Origin: Saururus chinensis
Lineage: Eukaryota > Streptophyta > Magnoliopsida > Piperales > Saururaceae
Reading direction: 5' to 3'
Assembly: GCA_035235625.1 (NCBI GenBank)
Contig: CP141150.1
Location: forward strand, 34,008,756 to 34,072,755
DNA: 64,000 bases
In this document: positions 35,364-47,090 of the stretch, one piece after another
Position numbering within the stretch: position 1 is the first letter of the stretch
Layout of the letters: each line of letters opens with the position of its first letter
Made by a program: the position numbers and the translations under genes
The notes under the pieces: model-generated
Databases searched by the model: none
Told to the model about the DNA's origin: nothing
What the model saw: only the letters and a program-made list of their open reading frames with translations

Positions 35364-35813
35364 TACTTAATAGGATGTTTGGGAGTGATTTTTTCAAAAT
35401 TGGGGATAGGACATGGCCAAAACTTGTTTGGTGATGGTTTTCCACATTAAGGGAAAGGCCCACTTGCTTTTGTTAACTTTCTCCGAATAAAAACACCCCT
35501 TGAAGTGTTTTGATTTCAAAGACGTATATCAGGGTTGGGGAGAAACAACGGGTTCTCCTTTGCTTACCTTCCCTGCTTTGACCCATCCTTCATTCCAACC
35601 ACCTTCGAAGAGTCCACCCGCTTGATTAGGAACTTGTTTGGTTTCTCAATCGCTAGTGAAGTAGGTGTTTTCTACCTCTTGCTTGGTTTCTCAGTCGCTA
35701 GTGAAGCAGAAGCTTGTTCATACAATCCACTCTGCCTGACGACACTGACTCTACCTTTGTCTAACTCTACCCTGCTTTGCCTGTTCCATCGGCCTTAGTC
35801 TAATAGGCTGTTT
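35364..35813. other. Intergenic DNA without a gene
   Basis: An 87-residue ORF at 35535-35798 includes a short internal repeat (GTTTCTCA(A/G)TCGCTAGTGAAG at about 35640 and 35685) but no recognisable domain. Confidence 0.4.
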
Positions 35814-36365
35814 GTGTACTGAATTTGTGTAAGATTTCGTCCTAATTCTAACTTAGAATTATCGGAATCATGTTTGTGCATTGAGGGTGGGTGGAATTAA
35901 AAATTAAATCCTGAAGTTAATTCTAAGCCGTTTAGAGCTGCAATCGGCCGGAATCACTAAATCACCTCATGAGATGATTCCATTGATTCTGGCTTTCAAC
36001 CCCCGTTTTAAAAATTATAAATTCCGTTATTTTTTAATTGTTACCTCTTATATCGATTTGAGCATTGAAAAACGTACCATGTACGTGGGGCCCACTTTTA
36101 AAAGTTTAAAATTACCCACTCTTGTGGGATCTTTTTTGATAAAGCTCAAATTTAAGAGAGTAATAGTACCAAGAATGTACATATTCGAGTTCGAAAGATA
36201 GAGTTATATTAATTTAAAATTTTAAAATTGGGTTTAATGCAACATCCAAATTCATTTTAAAAAATTTCATTACGAACCGTAATTCATATTCGGCAGTAAA
36301 TTTTTGAAATTAATTCAAAAACATTTCACTTCTATTTCTTAAAAATACAATACCCAAACAACCTA
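35814..36365. mobile_element. Probable hAT- or Tourist-like MITE
   Basis: Left end TAGGCTGTTTGTGTACTG and right end CAATACCCAAACAACCTA form an imperfect terminal inverted repeat over about 18-24 bp around an AT-rich 550-bp core. The target duplication is ambiguous (TAA or a decayed 8-mer), so the superfamily is left open. Confidence 0.6.
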
Positions 36366-36555
36366 ATCTACCCTACTCTGCCTACCAATACCTAACTTCG
36401 TAGAGCCTTGCATGCTTCCACCTAGCTCAGCACAAACCGCCTGCTTCCACCCTGCTCCGCCAACCTCCACCCAAGTCCATTCTACTCTCCCACCTCTACC
36501 TAGCTTCACCCATCTCTGCATTGCTATGCCCCATCTTAATCTATAGTGCGCCACT

Positions 36556-38774
36556 GACTCCAACCTTCCTCAACAAATAAGAGACCTTTCTTCCCCGAAA
36601 GGGATAGAGCCAACGGAGCAATAGCCTTTTTGCCCTTGCTCCAGCCTAATTTGAGTGGGTCACAGTCACAGGTTGGCCAAGCCAAAGGCAGTGGGGAAGC
36701 CGCTACCACGTCAAGGGGTCGGGGTCGGGGCCTGAGTTGAATGTTAGAGATCAGGAAGCTGGATGTTGAAGTCCAGAGATGGAAGGGCAAGGTGATTTGG
36801 CGGGGCAGTTGCCAAACAGGTTAAAATGCAATATGCACCAATGTCAAAAAAATGTGATAAAAATTTAAACAAACTTGCTACAAGCATATTTTGGAGACAA
36901 ACTCCTCCAAAGAGAAAATGCTCCCAAACGGGCCATAAGTCGTAAAAGTAAGCGTTCTACTGATGCTTGATTGATAGTGGTCACGCTTTATTCGGTTAAA
37001 AGCAATTCTCAAATCAGCCAACGAAAATACCAATAACCGTAAAATCAATCCAACATTATGAATTTAAACAAACTTGCTACAAGCATCAGAAACATTTTTT
37101 TGTCAGTCACTTTAGCAACTGAACAACTTTCAAACCACTACAAAACCCTCAAAGATGAGAGAGGGATAGTCCCCTTCCTCATCAACAGCCTCAAGAAAGG
37201 CAATTAGAGTGCTCCGGGATTTGCCATTTAATCCAAGAGGCATACAACACCCTGAAGGCTTTTTTCAGTTGTTCTTTTAGTCATTTGAGGGATAATAATG
37301 AAGCAGCGTATAGACATGCCAGATTTGTGCATTGCTGTTTGCAGGAATGAGTTGGGCTCTCCTGATAGTCCCCTGGATAGGCAGGGTGCTGCTCTTGCGT
37401 GGTTGTGTTTGTTTCTTTGCGTTACATTTTCTAATAAAAAAATAACACTAACAAAAAAAAAAGATTTACAGCAGCACTTTTTCTGATACCTGCAAGTACC
37501 GCATAGACCTGGAAAATCAGTAACACTGCAGTTCAAAATAGTGTTCTTCTCCATTGCAATAACCTTCAATTAACAAGGGACGGTAATAGCATAAGGCTTC
37601 AGCCATTGTCATCCTCTTTGCCCATGGACTTGGACAAAAAACTCAAAATGAAGCCATCGAGATCACCTTCCAGAACTGAATTAGGGTCGGAAACTTCATA
37701 GTTCGTCCTGAGGTCCTTGACCATGCGGTATGGCTGCAGAGTAGGAAGATGGTATTAAATCCAGTGAGTTCTATTAGTGAAAAAACAATCATTTCGCTCT
37801 GGAAATGTAGCAACATGGCTCACATGGAGAACATAAGTTCGTATCTGGTTGCCCCAGCTGATATCAGTCAAAGATTGCGTATGCTGAGCATTCCACTGCG
37901 CCTGACGGGCCATCTCAAGCTGGTCTAACCGAGACTGGAGCACTGCCATAGCCATAGCTTTGTTCTGATGTTGAGATCTAATATAAGACAAAGGAAGCAA
38001 CAATATTATACTTCAGATATCATATATGGAGTCACTTGAAATTTTTACTCATATACTACTGAGACGTCATTGCATCAATTGCATTACCTTTCATTTTGAC
38101 AGGTCGCAGTTACACCTGTTGGGATATGGACTATTCTCACAGCACTCTCTGTTGTATTAACATGCTGTCCACCAGCTCCCCCCGCACGAGACCGCTCAAT
38201 TCGAAGGTCAGATTCATTAATTTGATATCGAGAAGAGACATCATCCAAGATCGGTATCACAGCCACTGCAGCAAAAGAAGTATGTCGGCGCTTCCCACTA
38301 TCAAATGGTGATATCCGCACCAATCTGTGGACCCCAACTTCGGCCTTGGCATATCCAAACGCATATTCACCATCCACTTTGATTGTTGCACGCTGAAAAA
38401 CCATACTCAGACCTCAGCTAACTAAGACAGCTAGGACTTTCAATGAATTCCCATGCTTAACTATCTATAAAGCCAATAACTCTATACCTGTTTTTCTAAG
38501 AAAGAATTTAATAATTTTTAAATATATATGGAACAAAAGACCAAATTATGTGGAGATAGATGAATAAACAAAGGGATTGAAATGGACCTTTATTCCTGCA
38601 ATCTCACCAGGCATTTCATCTACTACAGTGACTCCAAATCCACGATGTCGGGCCCATGCTTTGTACATATTGATAACCATGGCTGCCCAATCCATACTCT
38701 CCGTTCCTCCTGCTCCTGCCTGCACCTGTATCACTTGCAGCAAGAAAGCATGTCATATTATCCAATTACAAGAG
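36556..38774. repeat. Segmental duplication, copy 2 (contains the live gene's 3' half)
   Basis: Partner of 6572-8786 in direct orientation. Compared with copy 1 it has an extra block at about 36630-36895 and lacks the 7738-8008 insertion. It includes an RNase H-like fragment (36945-37420) just downstream of the release factor gene, and exons 7 to 4 of that gene. The homology ends inside intron 3 at 38774. Confidence 0.85.
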
Positions 38775-40157
38775 GGTAAAAAGAAAAAAAAAGATTAAAA
38801 GCTCTGGACACTGTCAACCTGAGCCATATAAGGTGTTAAAGGTACAGAAAAGTACCATATGGAATAGTACAAGGTACGACTACTGATACACCCGTGAATA
38901 TTACTGCATAAAGGTTTCAAAAGACCAAGGTTGTGCTTACTGCTATCTATAAGCAATGGTGCTTCACACCCCCCAAACTACTGCTATCTATAAGCAATGG
39001 CACTTCGCACAACCCAAAGAGTTCAAATTCGAGCATTAGGCATCCAAAAAAAGTGCCTCACTCCGCCACCATACTATACAATAAAAGAAAATGCAGTAGT
39101 CACCAATGGAGGAAGTGCGTCGATAGTTGCACATTTTCATCCAACTAAGATAAGCAAAAAGAACAAGTAATTACCTCCATAAAACATGAACATGAATCGT
39201 GAACACCAGATAGAAGTGCCTTAAGTTCTCTCTCCTTCACATCTCTTCTCATCCTAAGTAATGCTTTCAAAGATTCCTAAAACAAAAAACACACACAAAA
39301 CGAAAAGATTTAGATAGAACTTATCTGAAATACATATTTTACAAAAGCTCTATTCAGACATCACAAGTCATGTGCCAAATTTGCAATTTAATGTAGTGTT
39401 ACAGAAAAGAAAATTCAGTCTCTGCCCAAAGCAATAAGAAGTTGAGGCTCACCAATTCCAGATCTCGGTCACCTTCGTCTCGCGCAAGCTTCAGCATCTC
39501 AACATGCTCCAGAAGCTCTTGCTCAAATCCTTTCACTTCCTGAATTTTCCCCATGCACATTCCATGCTCCTGACTAACTCTTCCCGCATACTCCGGGTTA
39601 TCCCACAGATCTGACCTGCTCATTTCCGAGTTCAAATGTTCTGCTCGAAACACCAAATTCTGCCACTGCCTCATGATCAATACACAGAAAATGCACCAAC
39701 AAATGAATAAATTCATTAAGTAAAAGCTGAGAGAATCAATATCACAAACAAAATAAACCAGGAAACCTCAATAGGGTGAGAAATTAATTCAAATGTGGCG
39801 TACCTGAAGCCGTCTCTTAATGAGCTGAATGGATTGGGCAATTGCAGCAGCATGGCTCTTCCAGTCGGACTCAGACTCATCAAGAATGGGCCAGTGGTGG
39901 GCAACAATGTCATCAACGGAGAGGCCATCGGAGGTTCTGGTAGTCTCCAGTAGCGGCTGGGAACTGAAGTAACAGGAAAGGGAGGGGATTCGTGCAAGGG
40001 GTTTGGGGATCTGAAAGATGCCATCATATCCAATTCCAATAGCAGAAACTTGAAGCGAAGTGAATTGAGAGGTATATGGAAGGGAATGAAGGATGTTGTG
40101 GATGATTTTACTTCTAGGGATCTTGTGGCTCCAACTTCTGACAAGGAAGAAAGCCAT
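37599..40157 (-). CDS. Organellar peptide chain release factor 2 (PrfB-type)
   Basis: Seven exons read with GT-AG introns and continuous phase: 40157-39804, 39665-39453, 39276-39175, 38725-38588, 38392-38088, 37977-37824 and 37733-37599, a 1401-nt CDS for 466 residues. The protein recognises UGA/UAA stop codons on organellar ribosomes and triggers release of the peptide. Residues 1-60 are basic and Ser-rich, a likely mitochondrial (less likely plastid) targeting peptide. A coiled-coil domain 1 lies at about 95-225 and domain 2 begins at [10 protein letters not shown] (224). The SPF stop-codon tripeptide is at 297-299 ([14 protein letters not shown]) and the catalytic GGQ at 343-345 ([10 protein letters not shown]). 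Domain 4 ends in LDGFIL. All key residues are present, so it should be active. Downstream lies an RNase H-like repeat; a broken duplicate is at 7378-8740. The mitochondrial assignment is inference. Confidence 0.93.
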
Positions 40158-41300
40158 TTCTAATTATGTAAATGACTAAACAATTCTGTTCACATGCCAA
40201 AGGATCTCTCCCTGCTTTCATTCATCCTACTATCCAGTTCGAGAATTGAATGGGGGAAATGCACTTCTCTTCATCAGAGTCATAATTCCCATCACAAGCA
40301 ATTTGAGAGGATCATGATTCTGGTTTCCTTGATAGAATCATGACAAATTCATGAATATCATAGAGCCCAGCCGGGACCTCACTGACAAGTCACCGATCTT
40401 GTACAGGTCCCTTGACATGCAAATGAACATTCACGAGTTAATGATAGTATAGATCCGAACAGAACTATAAAAGAACTGCAGCATGTCTAATTCATGTGCG
40501 CTAAACGAGCACTCTATGGAGAATTATAGTGACTATGTGAACTTCCAGAAAGTAAAATCATAGTAAGTGGTCACTGAATCTCATTAACACACACCCAGAT
40601 AAAAAAATTGACCAATAAATCAAAACTTCATAAAGAAGTTCAGTAAACTGACAATATTGCATATCATTGACTTCTGCAGTCATGTTGCTGTAATTACTCG
40701 GAAAAAAAATTCCAGGGCTAATAAATATTGATCTTCATTACTTCCTGATGAACTAGAATTGATGTGTGAAAATATCAGTTAGAAGATGTTTGCATCCTTA
40801 GATATGAAAAAGATGACTGCAAACAGATAAACTACCTTACATTGAAACAAAAAGGCAAGAGCTTATAGCCAGACACGACTGAAAATCAAATTTGAAATTT
40901 AGTGACTTCTAACTGAAGCTAAGACAATTAACTCTGATGCCATTGAATCTGTGGTTTGACCTCCAAATTTTAACCAGTTCATCTGTTTTAGAGTTGTCAA
41001 ATGTCATTTAAAGGTCAATCATCAAGTATCACAATTCACTATACAAAATTATTTAGTGATTGTCTCAATCATCATTGACAGATGAACCCCAATTTGTACA
41101 TAATTATCATAGAGAGGTGAAAATGATTACAAGAATAAAAGCTTAAGCAAAACAACTGAATACGAAGAATAAGGTCCACTCAGATTATACAAAAAAACAA
41201 CTCTATATACAGTTTCAGAGTTCAGCGGGAAGAGTGAAAAGTATTTCAATAAAAATAATTCTTATAGCATTCGGTTCCACACTGTGCAGAGCAGCCTGCA
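40158..41300. other. Intergenic region upstream of the release factor gene
   Basis: No coding region is supported. The first few hundred bases must hold the promoter of the minus-strand gene starting at 40157; no clear TATA box was identified. Confidence 0.4.
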
Positions 41301-41463
41301 GTAGCTCCCGATTACCAAATGAATCATAAAAGTAATTCTTTTGTTCCTGTCTTCAGATCACCCTTTTACAAAGCAGAAGCATCAGATGTCTTTAAAAATC
41401 TAAAAGGGTTCATGCAAACTGAATTGCGTATGACACTCGCTAAGAAAAAGAAGAAAGGAGAAC

Positions 41464-41690
41464 CTGGGACGCCGGTGACCTTGAGGACCTCTTCGATCAA
41501 ACAAATCTTAGCAGGCCCGGTGCGGTCGTTGTGCATCAAAGCTTGGTCGTCTGGGCCGTAGAAGGCACAACGGAGACCGCCAGTGGGTGAGGAGGCAGAG
41601 GACAAGAGGAGGGTGTGTTTAGGGATGAGCTCTGTCAAAAAGTTGTAGTGCTGGAAAAATTCGGCCCTGCTCCAATTTGGTTCATTTCAA
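41464..41690 (-). other. Exon-like unrecognised coding segment
   Basis: A minus-strand frame reads AEFFQHYNFLTELIPKHTLL, then a Ser-rich stretch, LRCAFYGPDDQALMHN and GPAKICLIEEVLKVTGVPG, and meets a CAG|GTT donor-like site at 41464. The composition is that of a real protein. A GC-rich segment at 42095-42200 upstream, with a GTTAGT donor, could be its 5' exon. No downstream exon was found before the release factor gene. I do not recognise the family. It may be a gene remnant or the coding part of a short gene. Confidence 0.35.
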
Positions 41691-41782
41691 AAAATTCGGA
41701 AAAAAAATTGGTGAAAAATGGTCAACTAGAAAACTATGATATCAATTTATATGAAGATGCAAATCAATGCTAATTATATTAA

Positions 41783-42058
41783 CTTCAGCTTCAACAAATT
41801 CCAACTAGAAATCTAGAAAACATTAATTTCAGCTTCAACAAATTGAACCAAGAATTACAAGCTACAATCCTACAACAAAACCCACCAACTAAAATTATTC
41901 ATAACCAAATATCACAATTAGAAACACCAGAACTCCCTAACTCACAGTCTCACACACACTCCATTCATATTGATCAATTACAAGCTACAATCCTACCACA
42001 AAACCCACCAACTGAAATTATTCATGGCCAAATATCACAATTAGAAAAACCCAGAAAC
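41783..42058. repeat. Tandem repeats of 46 and 123 bp
   Basis: CTTCAGCTTCAACAAATT occurs at about 41785 and 41831. A longer unit starting TTACAAGCTACAATCCTAC occurs at 41855 and 41978, a 123-bp period, each copy ending ATATCACAATTAGAAA. The 73-residue plus-strand ORF over it is a translation of the repeat and probably not a gene. Confidence 0.75.
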
Positions 42059-42605
42059 AAATAAGAAACCAAAGAGTGAAGACTAATTACTAACCGATTA
42101 AAGGCTTGAGCACGAAGCTTCCCGGCGGACCAGGCCTGCAGCTGGGATTCCGACCTCGTCCGCCGATCGCCGACTTTGTCACAGAGCCGGCTGAGAGGAA
42201 GTGAGAACGAAATGGTTTAGGTGATTGGGCCGGGTCGGGTATGTGGATCGGCTCGGGGATCATGTTAATGGTCCAGCATTGGGTCGGGTTACAGGTTACG
42301 GAGTAGGTCTTAGTTGGGAAACATTGTTCCTAAGTGATAATACACTTGAGGAATATAGGAATCCTTAATCCATGAGATCAAAAGTGCACATATTAATATA
42401 TATTAATATTAATATCATTGATGTTAATATTTATTATCACTGACGCTAATGTATATTAGTGTATGCGCCATTAAACTCATGAATAAAGTGCTCTCATACA
42501 TTCTTTACATTAGCATTGTCGGTGGGGAGTTAGAAAATACGGTTGTTGGTCTACCAAGATGTCTTGCACATGTGTAGTTGATCATAAGGATGGACGATAT
42601 ATACT
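42059..42605. other. GC-rich island then intergenic DNA
   Basis: 42110-42300 is locally GC-rich with GGTCGGGT words and may be the 5' end of the minus-strand exon-like segment at 41464-41690. 42350-42600 is AT-rich without a feature. Confidence 0.35.
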
Positions 42606-42651
42606 CTCTCCGTCCTACATCAATAGCTTTATTTAATTTTTTTAAAATAAA

Positions 42652-42823
42652 TTAATAACATCTACAGGATATCCTCTACAAATAGGAATAGGAGTATATT
42701 CCCTCCGTCCCATGATGGTTTTTTAAAATAAATTAATTTTAATTTATTTTAAAAAACCATCATGGGATGGAGGGAATATACTCCTATTCCTATTTGTAGA
42801 GGATATCCTGTAGATGTTATTAA
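42652..42823. repeat. Near-perfect 172-bp palindrome with Stowaway core
   Basis: The left arm starts TTAATAACATCTACAGGATA and the right arm ends TATCCTGTAGATGTTATTAA. Pairing runs to the centre with about one mismatch per arm away from the loop. The inner part carries Stowaway ends (CCCTCCGTCCCATGATGG and CCATCATGGGATGGAGGG). The outer 45 bp of each arm are not Stowaway sequence. Just to the left, at about 42605-42650, is half of another Stowaway-like element. Confidence 0.9.
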
Positions 42824-42829
42824 GAGGAG

Positions 42830-44032
42830 CATAAATTCTTCGTCTTTTTGGAGGATCTAAAACTACTGGCTGAGGATGCTTCATTTCTAAGATGATATCC
42901 GTGTTATTACTTTATTCTAACAATTTTTTTTAGAAGAAAATTATATTGATCTAAGGTAAAGAAAAACCACGAAATTTCTTTGTCAGGGCATATATACACG
43001 AGTTTGTGGATATTTAATCCAAGACTCCATGTCTAGTAACAAGTTAGAAACCCTATCAACTATTACAAAGTACCTGTCTAAACTATAGCCACTGAGCCGG
43101 CTCAACACAATTTGAGGCCAAAGGCAAAACTATAAAGTCTTCTTTGTATTCGAGATAATAATATTAATAAAGTTATTTATTATAAGTTTAAATAAATAAT
43201 TTTATTTAAAATTCATTCTTTTAAACCAATTCTAACAAAAATTTTTTTATCTAAGTCTCTTGTATATACTAACTTTTTCTATCATGTTTCCCTCTATTTG
43301 GTAATTTTCAAATATAATATGTAGTTTTTCAACTTTGTATTAATATATTTTCCATTTTCCTTGAATCATGAACATTAGTAGGAATAGAATTTGAAGTTTT
43401 TTAAAAAACTTTCCTTTCTTTATGTATTTAATTAAAATTTTCACTTTCTTCTGTTTTTAATATTCTTCATTAGCAACAAAATCTAATTGATTATTGGACT
43501 TATTGTTATCCCCTTCATTCAACTATTTCATTACCTTCTAATTATGTTAAAATTGGTTATACCTTAGCTTAAAATTCTCATTATATCTTGTTTATTACTT
43601 AAAATGATTAATTTAAGAGCTTCTTTTTTAGATTGAATTAATTTAACTACTCTTCTTTTATTTTTTTAAGTTTTTCATATCCTAATTCTTATTTTCTAAG
43701 TAGATGTATCATATTATAATATAAAGTAAATTGGTATACTATAATTTTTTTTAAATCGGATGGGATTACCCATGCTCTATGCCAGTAATCCCTATTTGAC
43801 CCATTTTAATTCCAAAAAAGTAGAACATAATGGAATGTCAATCCCTATTTTTTAGGTTATGTTAATTTTAACTTTATAATATTACATCTTGCACTCTTGA
43901 ACTTGAATTATCGCACTCTTGGTATTATTAAAAAACTTTCAATGAGCTCTATAATGGGCTCATACATGACTATATTTTCTCAAACTTTTCTATAGGCCCC
44001 ACATATATAATATAATACTCAATAATATTATC

Positions 44033-44064
<32 letters not shown>

Positions 44065-44330
44065 TATATTTAGATTTACATATTTTAATGTCTTTGGAAA
44101 ACCTCCAAAGAGCTCTATTAAATAAGATATGCTGCCAAACTAGTCTTGAATATGAATAATATGCTCCACAATACAAAGTTCTTTAACACCATTGTCTTTG
44201 TCAACCTATGATAGAATATTTAACCTTAGATTTACAATTACCTACTACGAGAATTTGTATGTATAATTAATGATCAGTATGATCCTCAAAGTAATGTATT
44301 ATATCTATAGCATGCATAAGAGACCATTAT
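42830..44330. other. AT-rich intergenic DNA with TA microsatellite
   Basis: No gene is supported. A (TA)n run of about 27 bp is at 44033-44059. Short ORFs around it are AT-composition artefacts. Confidence 0.45.
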
Positions 44331-44332
44331 TA

Positions 44333-45236
44333 ACATTAAGAACAGTTTCAATCGAATACCAAAAAATGAAAAGGGTGCAAGTAAGCTGAGCTCCAGAATA
44401 TCTTTATTTGAGAAGAAAATTCTGGACCTTTTTCAGATGTAAGAAGAATCTATGTTGGCGTTATGTAATTCTATCAGATCACAACTGTCTGCTTTGATGA
44501 AAGATATGGATGGGAACTACAGGCATGCTTTGACAATTCTTCTCAGCCAGGAGAGGTCAGCGTGGGAAATTGAAGACGTTTTTAGATATTCAGTATCCAG
44601 ATGGTTGGATATTTTAAGTAATGGATCTTGTGGAAGATCAAGTGATCTAGCTGAGTGCATTCCAAATGATATAGATTTGACACAGAACCAGATTGAGTTC
44701 ATGATGGTAAATTTGTTCACTAAAGACATTCAGTTGTTAATCGTGGCTTCAAAGTTGAAAGAAAATATTTCACAACTAAATGAGATGACTATTTGGAAAG
44801 CTAACAAAAAGGATGATCAAGATAAACTTGGAGAAGCCCTTGCGCATTTAAGTAGAGAGTTGATTTTGGTGATGACAAAGGATGAGCTAGCAAAGTTGAT
44901 GTTATTTGAAGCAGAAACAGAATTGGATAATCTAGAGAACAAAGGAGGAGGAGCAAGAGAAAAAATGGCTGAATTTAAATGAAGATAGAAAAGACAAATC
45001 TAAAGAAAGAAATTTATTTTTTGAGAGAAGATCTTGATAAGCAAAAGTTTGATTTGAGGAGCCAAACAAATGATTTTAATAGCAGGCTTGCAAAAGCCAC
45101 AGAAGTGAATGAGACATTATCTGTACTTATTTGTAACCTTCAAAGTGAAGATCAGCAGAGGAAAGAAGCAACCTTAGTTTCTTATTTGGCTCAAATTTCT
45201 GGACTTCAAAACTGCATTGAAGATGAAAGTGGCTGA
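44333..45236 (+). pseudogene. Coiled-coil protein pseudogene fragment
   Basis: One reading frame runs from about 44333 (SFNRIPKNEKGASKLSSRIS) through an in-frame TAA at 44437 into a 176-codon ORF from 44452 to 44982 (ACIRSQL-type helix, QERSAWEIEDVFRYSVSRWL, long Leu/Glu/Lys heptads). It then passes by a frame change near 44978 into 44979-45236 (LKKEIYFLREDLDKQKFDLR). The composition is a long alpha-helical coiled coil. The absence of introns, one stop and one frame change indicate a decayed piece of a longer gene. The parent is not recognised; large coiled-coil cytoskeletal or kinesin-type proteins are possible but unproven. Confidence 0.55.
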
Positions 45237-47090
45237 GTTGAATGCAAGATTATCTGCCACTTTGCAGATCCAGTGACGCATATTACATTGAAGAAAATGC
45301 AAGATTGTGGATTAATAGTTCCAACCATTCTCATCATAATTACATTGTGTCAATAAGCTATGCATAGACACATTTAAGCAAACAGTAGCAATGCACAAAA
45401 TAATTCAATTGGGTCCCAAAAATAAATGAACTTGGAGTTGACCCATTGGCTTAGGAATAACTTTGATTCATTCACTTAAAAAGGGTGGTTTTCATGCAGT
45501 TTTTCAGATAGGCTTGGACAAAAAGCAGCAGCAGCAGTTCATGTCTTCAAAATCAAACAAACAAAATGCAGCGATCAAAATATGCAAGATACATAAATAG
45601 TTCTAAACTATGGAGCATATTTTCTGCATTCACATCCAAATGAGAAACATTACATACACCCATTTGAAGAGGAATAAATAGAGGTAGTGGAAACAATGAA
45701 AACCATGGGCGGGTATCTTATAAAATGCCCTAATTTTGGAAGCAAAAATTACACCATCCAGTCGTAGGAAAAAATGATGATAAAGAACCCTAATCACATA
45801 TCCAAAAAAACAAGTTTTGGCACTGACCCATACAAAAGCCTTCAACGCAGATAGAAAGGAGGATCAGATACCCTTGTTAGCTGTGATTGGAGTTTCTAGT
45901 GACATCATGAGTGGATCATCTTGGAAGAGGAGAAAAAGACTGGGACAATAAGAATCGGAGTCGACCACTATACCAGAATTGGAGACAACCACCGTAGCAT
46001 AAAAAAAATCAGACACAGAACAGAAGGGTTCAAATGGGAGGGATTGAAGGTTACTCGGAAGAGGAGGTGGTAAAACCTAAGTTTACTTCGCCGGAAAGAT
46101 GGTGCCTTCAAGAGCTCCAGCGGCCGACTGCAGCAGCTCGCCTTTGACGACGAGCCCGGTCATTTTAAAACATCACCTGGCGAGGTGGTGTTTTGGAATG
46201 ACTCGAATGCGTTATAACTCATCGCTCCAAATCCAAATGAAGGAAAGCCACTTAGCCAATCACTAATTCTGTATTCTAAACAAGGATTTTATTGCTTCAT
46301 CCACTAACGCCACTAACGCCATATTTGTAATATTAGATTTTAAAATGTAGCGTACAAAATCTAAGAATGACTAATACTAAATTTTAAATTTTGGGGATTT
46401 TATTTTCAAATCTAGATTGACTAACCCCCTACCCCCTTATGAGAACACTGTGTGTGTAGCTTGCAAAAGAGAAAAGTTGGAATACTAATATTCTTTAGTC
46501 TTGAAAAGGAGCATAATTTAGGAATTGAGTTATTTTTTGTATTTGAATCATGATCTTCAGTAAATATATGTCATATGGGATAATGTTATGTTCATGGTGG
46601 TAAAACAATAGATTAACTTATAATTTTTAGGATGTTATGTATTCTTGGCAACTTAATCAACTTTTTATATGTCAAGAATATATTTTGTTTTTTTAGCAAA
46701 AAAAAAAACTAGAGATAGAAAGAATTGAAGACGGGGCAGCATAAAGCTATGCATATATGAATTCTATGAAAATTATTTTATATATTTTAATAATTACATA
46801 TTTGAGAACCGGATATGAGCCTCGGCTTAAGCCGCCGATCATTCAAAATTAAAGGTGCACATGTTAATGAAAGTGAGATGCTAACGTGCACGCACAATCT
46901 AACAATCGATGGCTCCCATCGTGGCGAATATCCTAGCAGACACAAGAAAGGACGACCAAAGAACGTTTCCCTGAGCAATGGGGCCCACTAAACTAAGTTT
47001 AAGCACACAAGAAGTTGGCTCATGTGTGAGTTATAATTCCCAAAATACTTTAGAATTCTGACCAGAGATGTTTATAATTAAAATTTGAAA
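45237..47090. other. Intergenic DNA without a supported gene
   Basis: 46060-46200 is GC-richer. On the minus strand it holds a 26-codon frame starting MTGLVVKGELLQSAAGALEG, with a GTAAAC donor-like site inside. No further exon could be joined to it, so it is only noted here. The remainder is AT-rich. Confidence 0.35.

Noticed and set aside
39716-40144. 142-codon alternative frame over exon 1 of the release factor gene
   Set aside because: Out of frame with the spliced gene, and without homology; exon 1 joins perfectly in the other frame.
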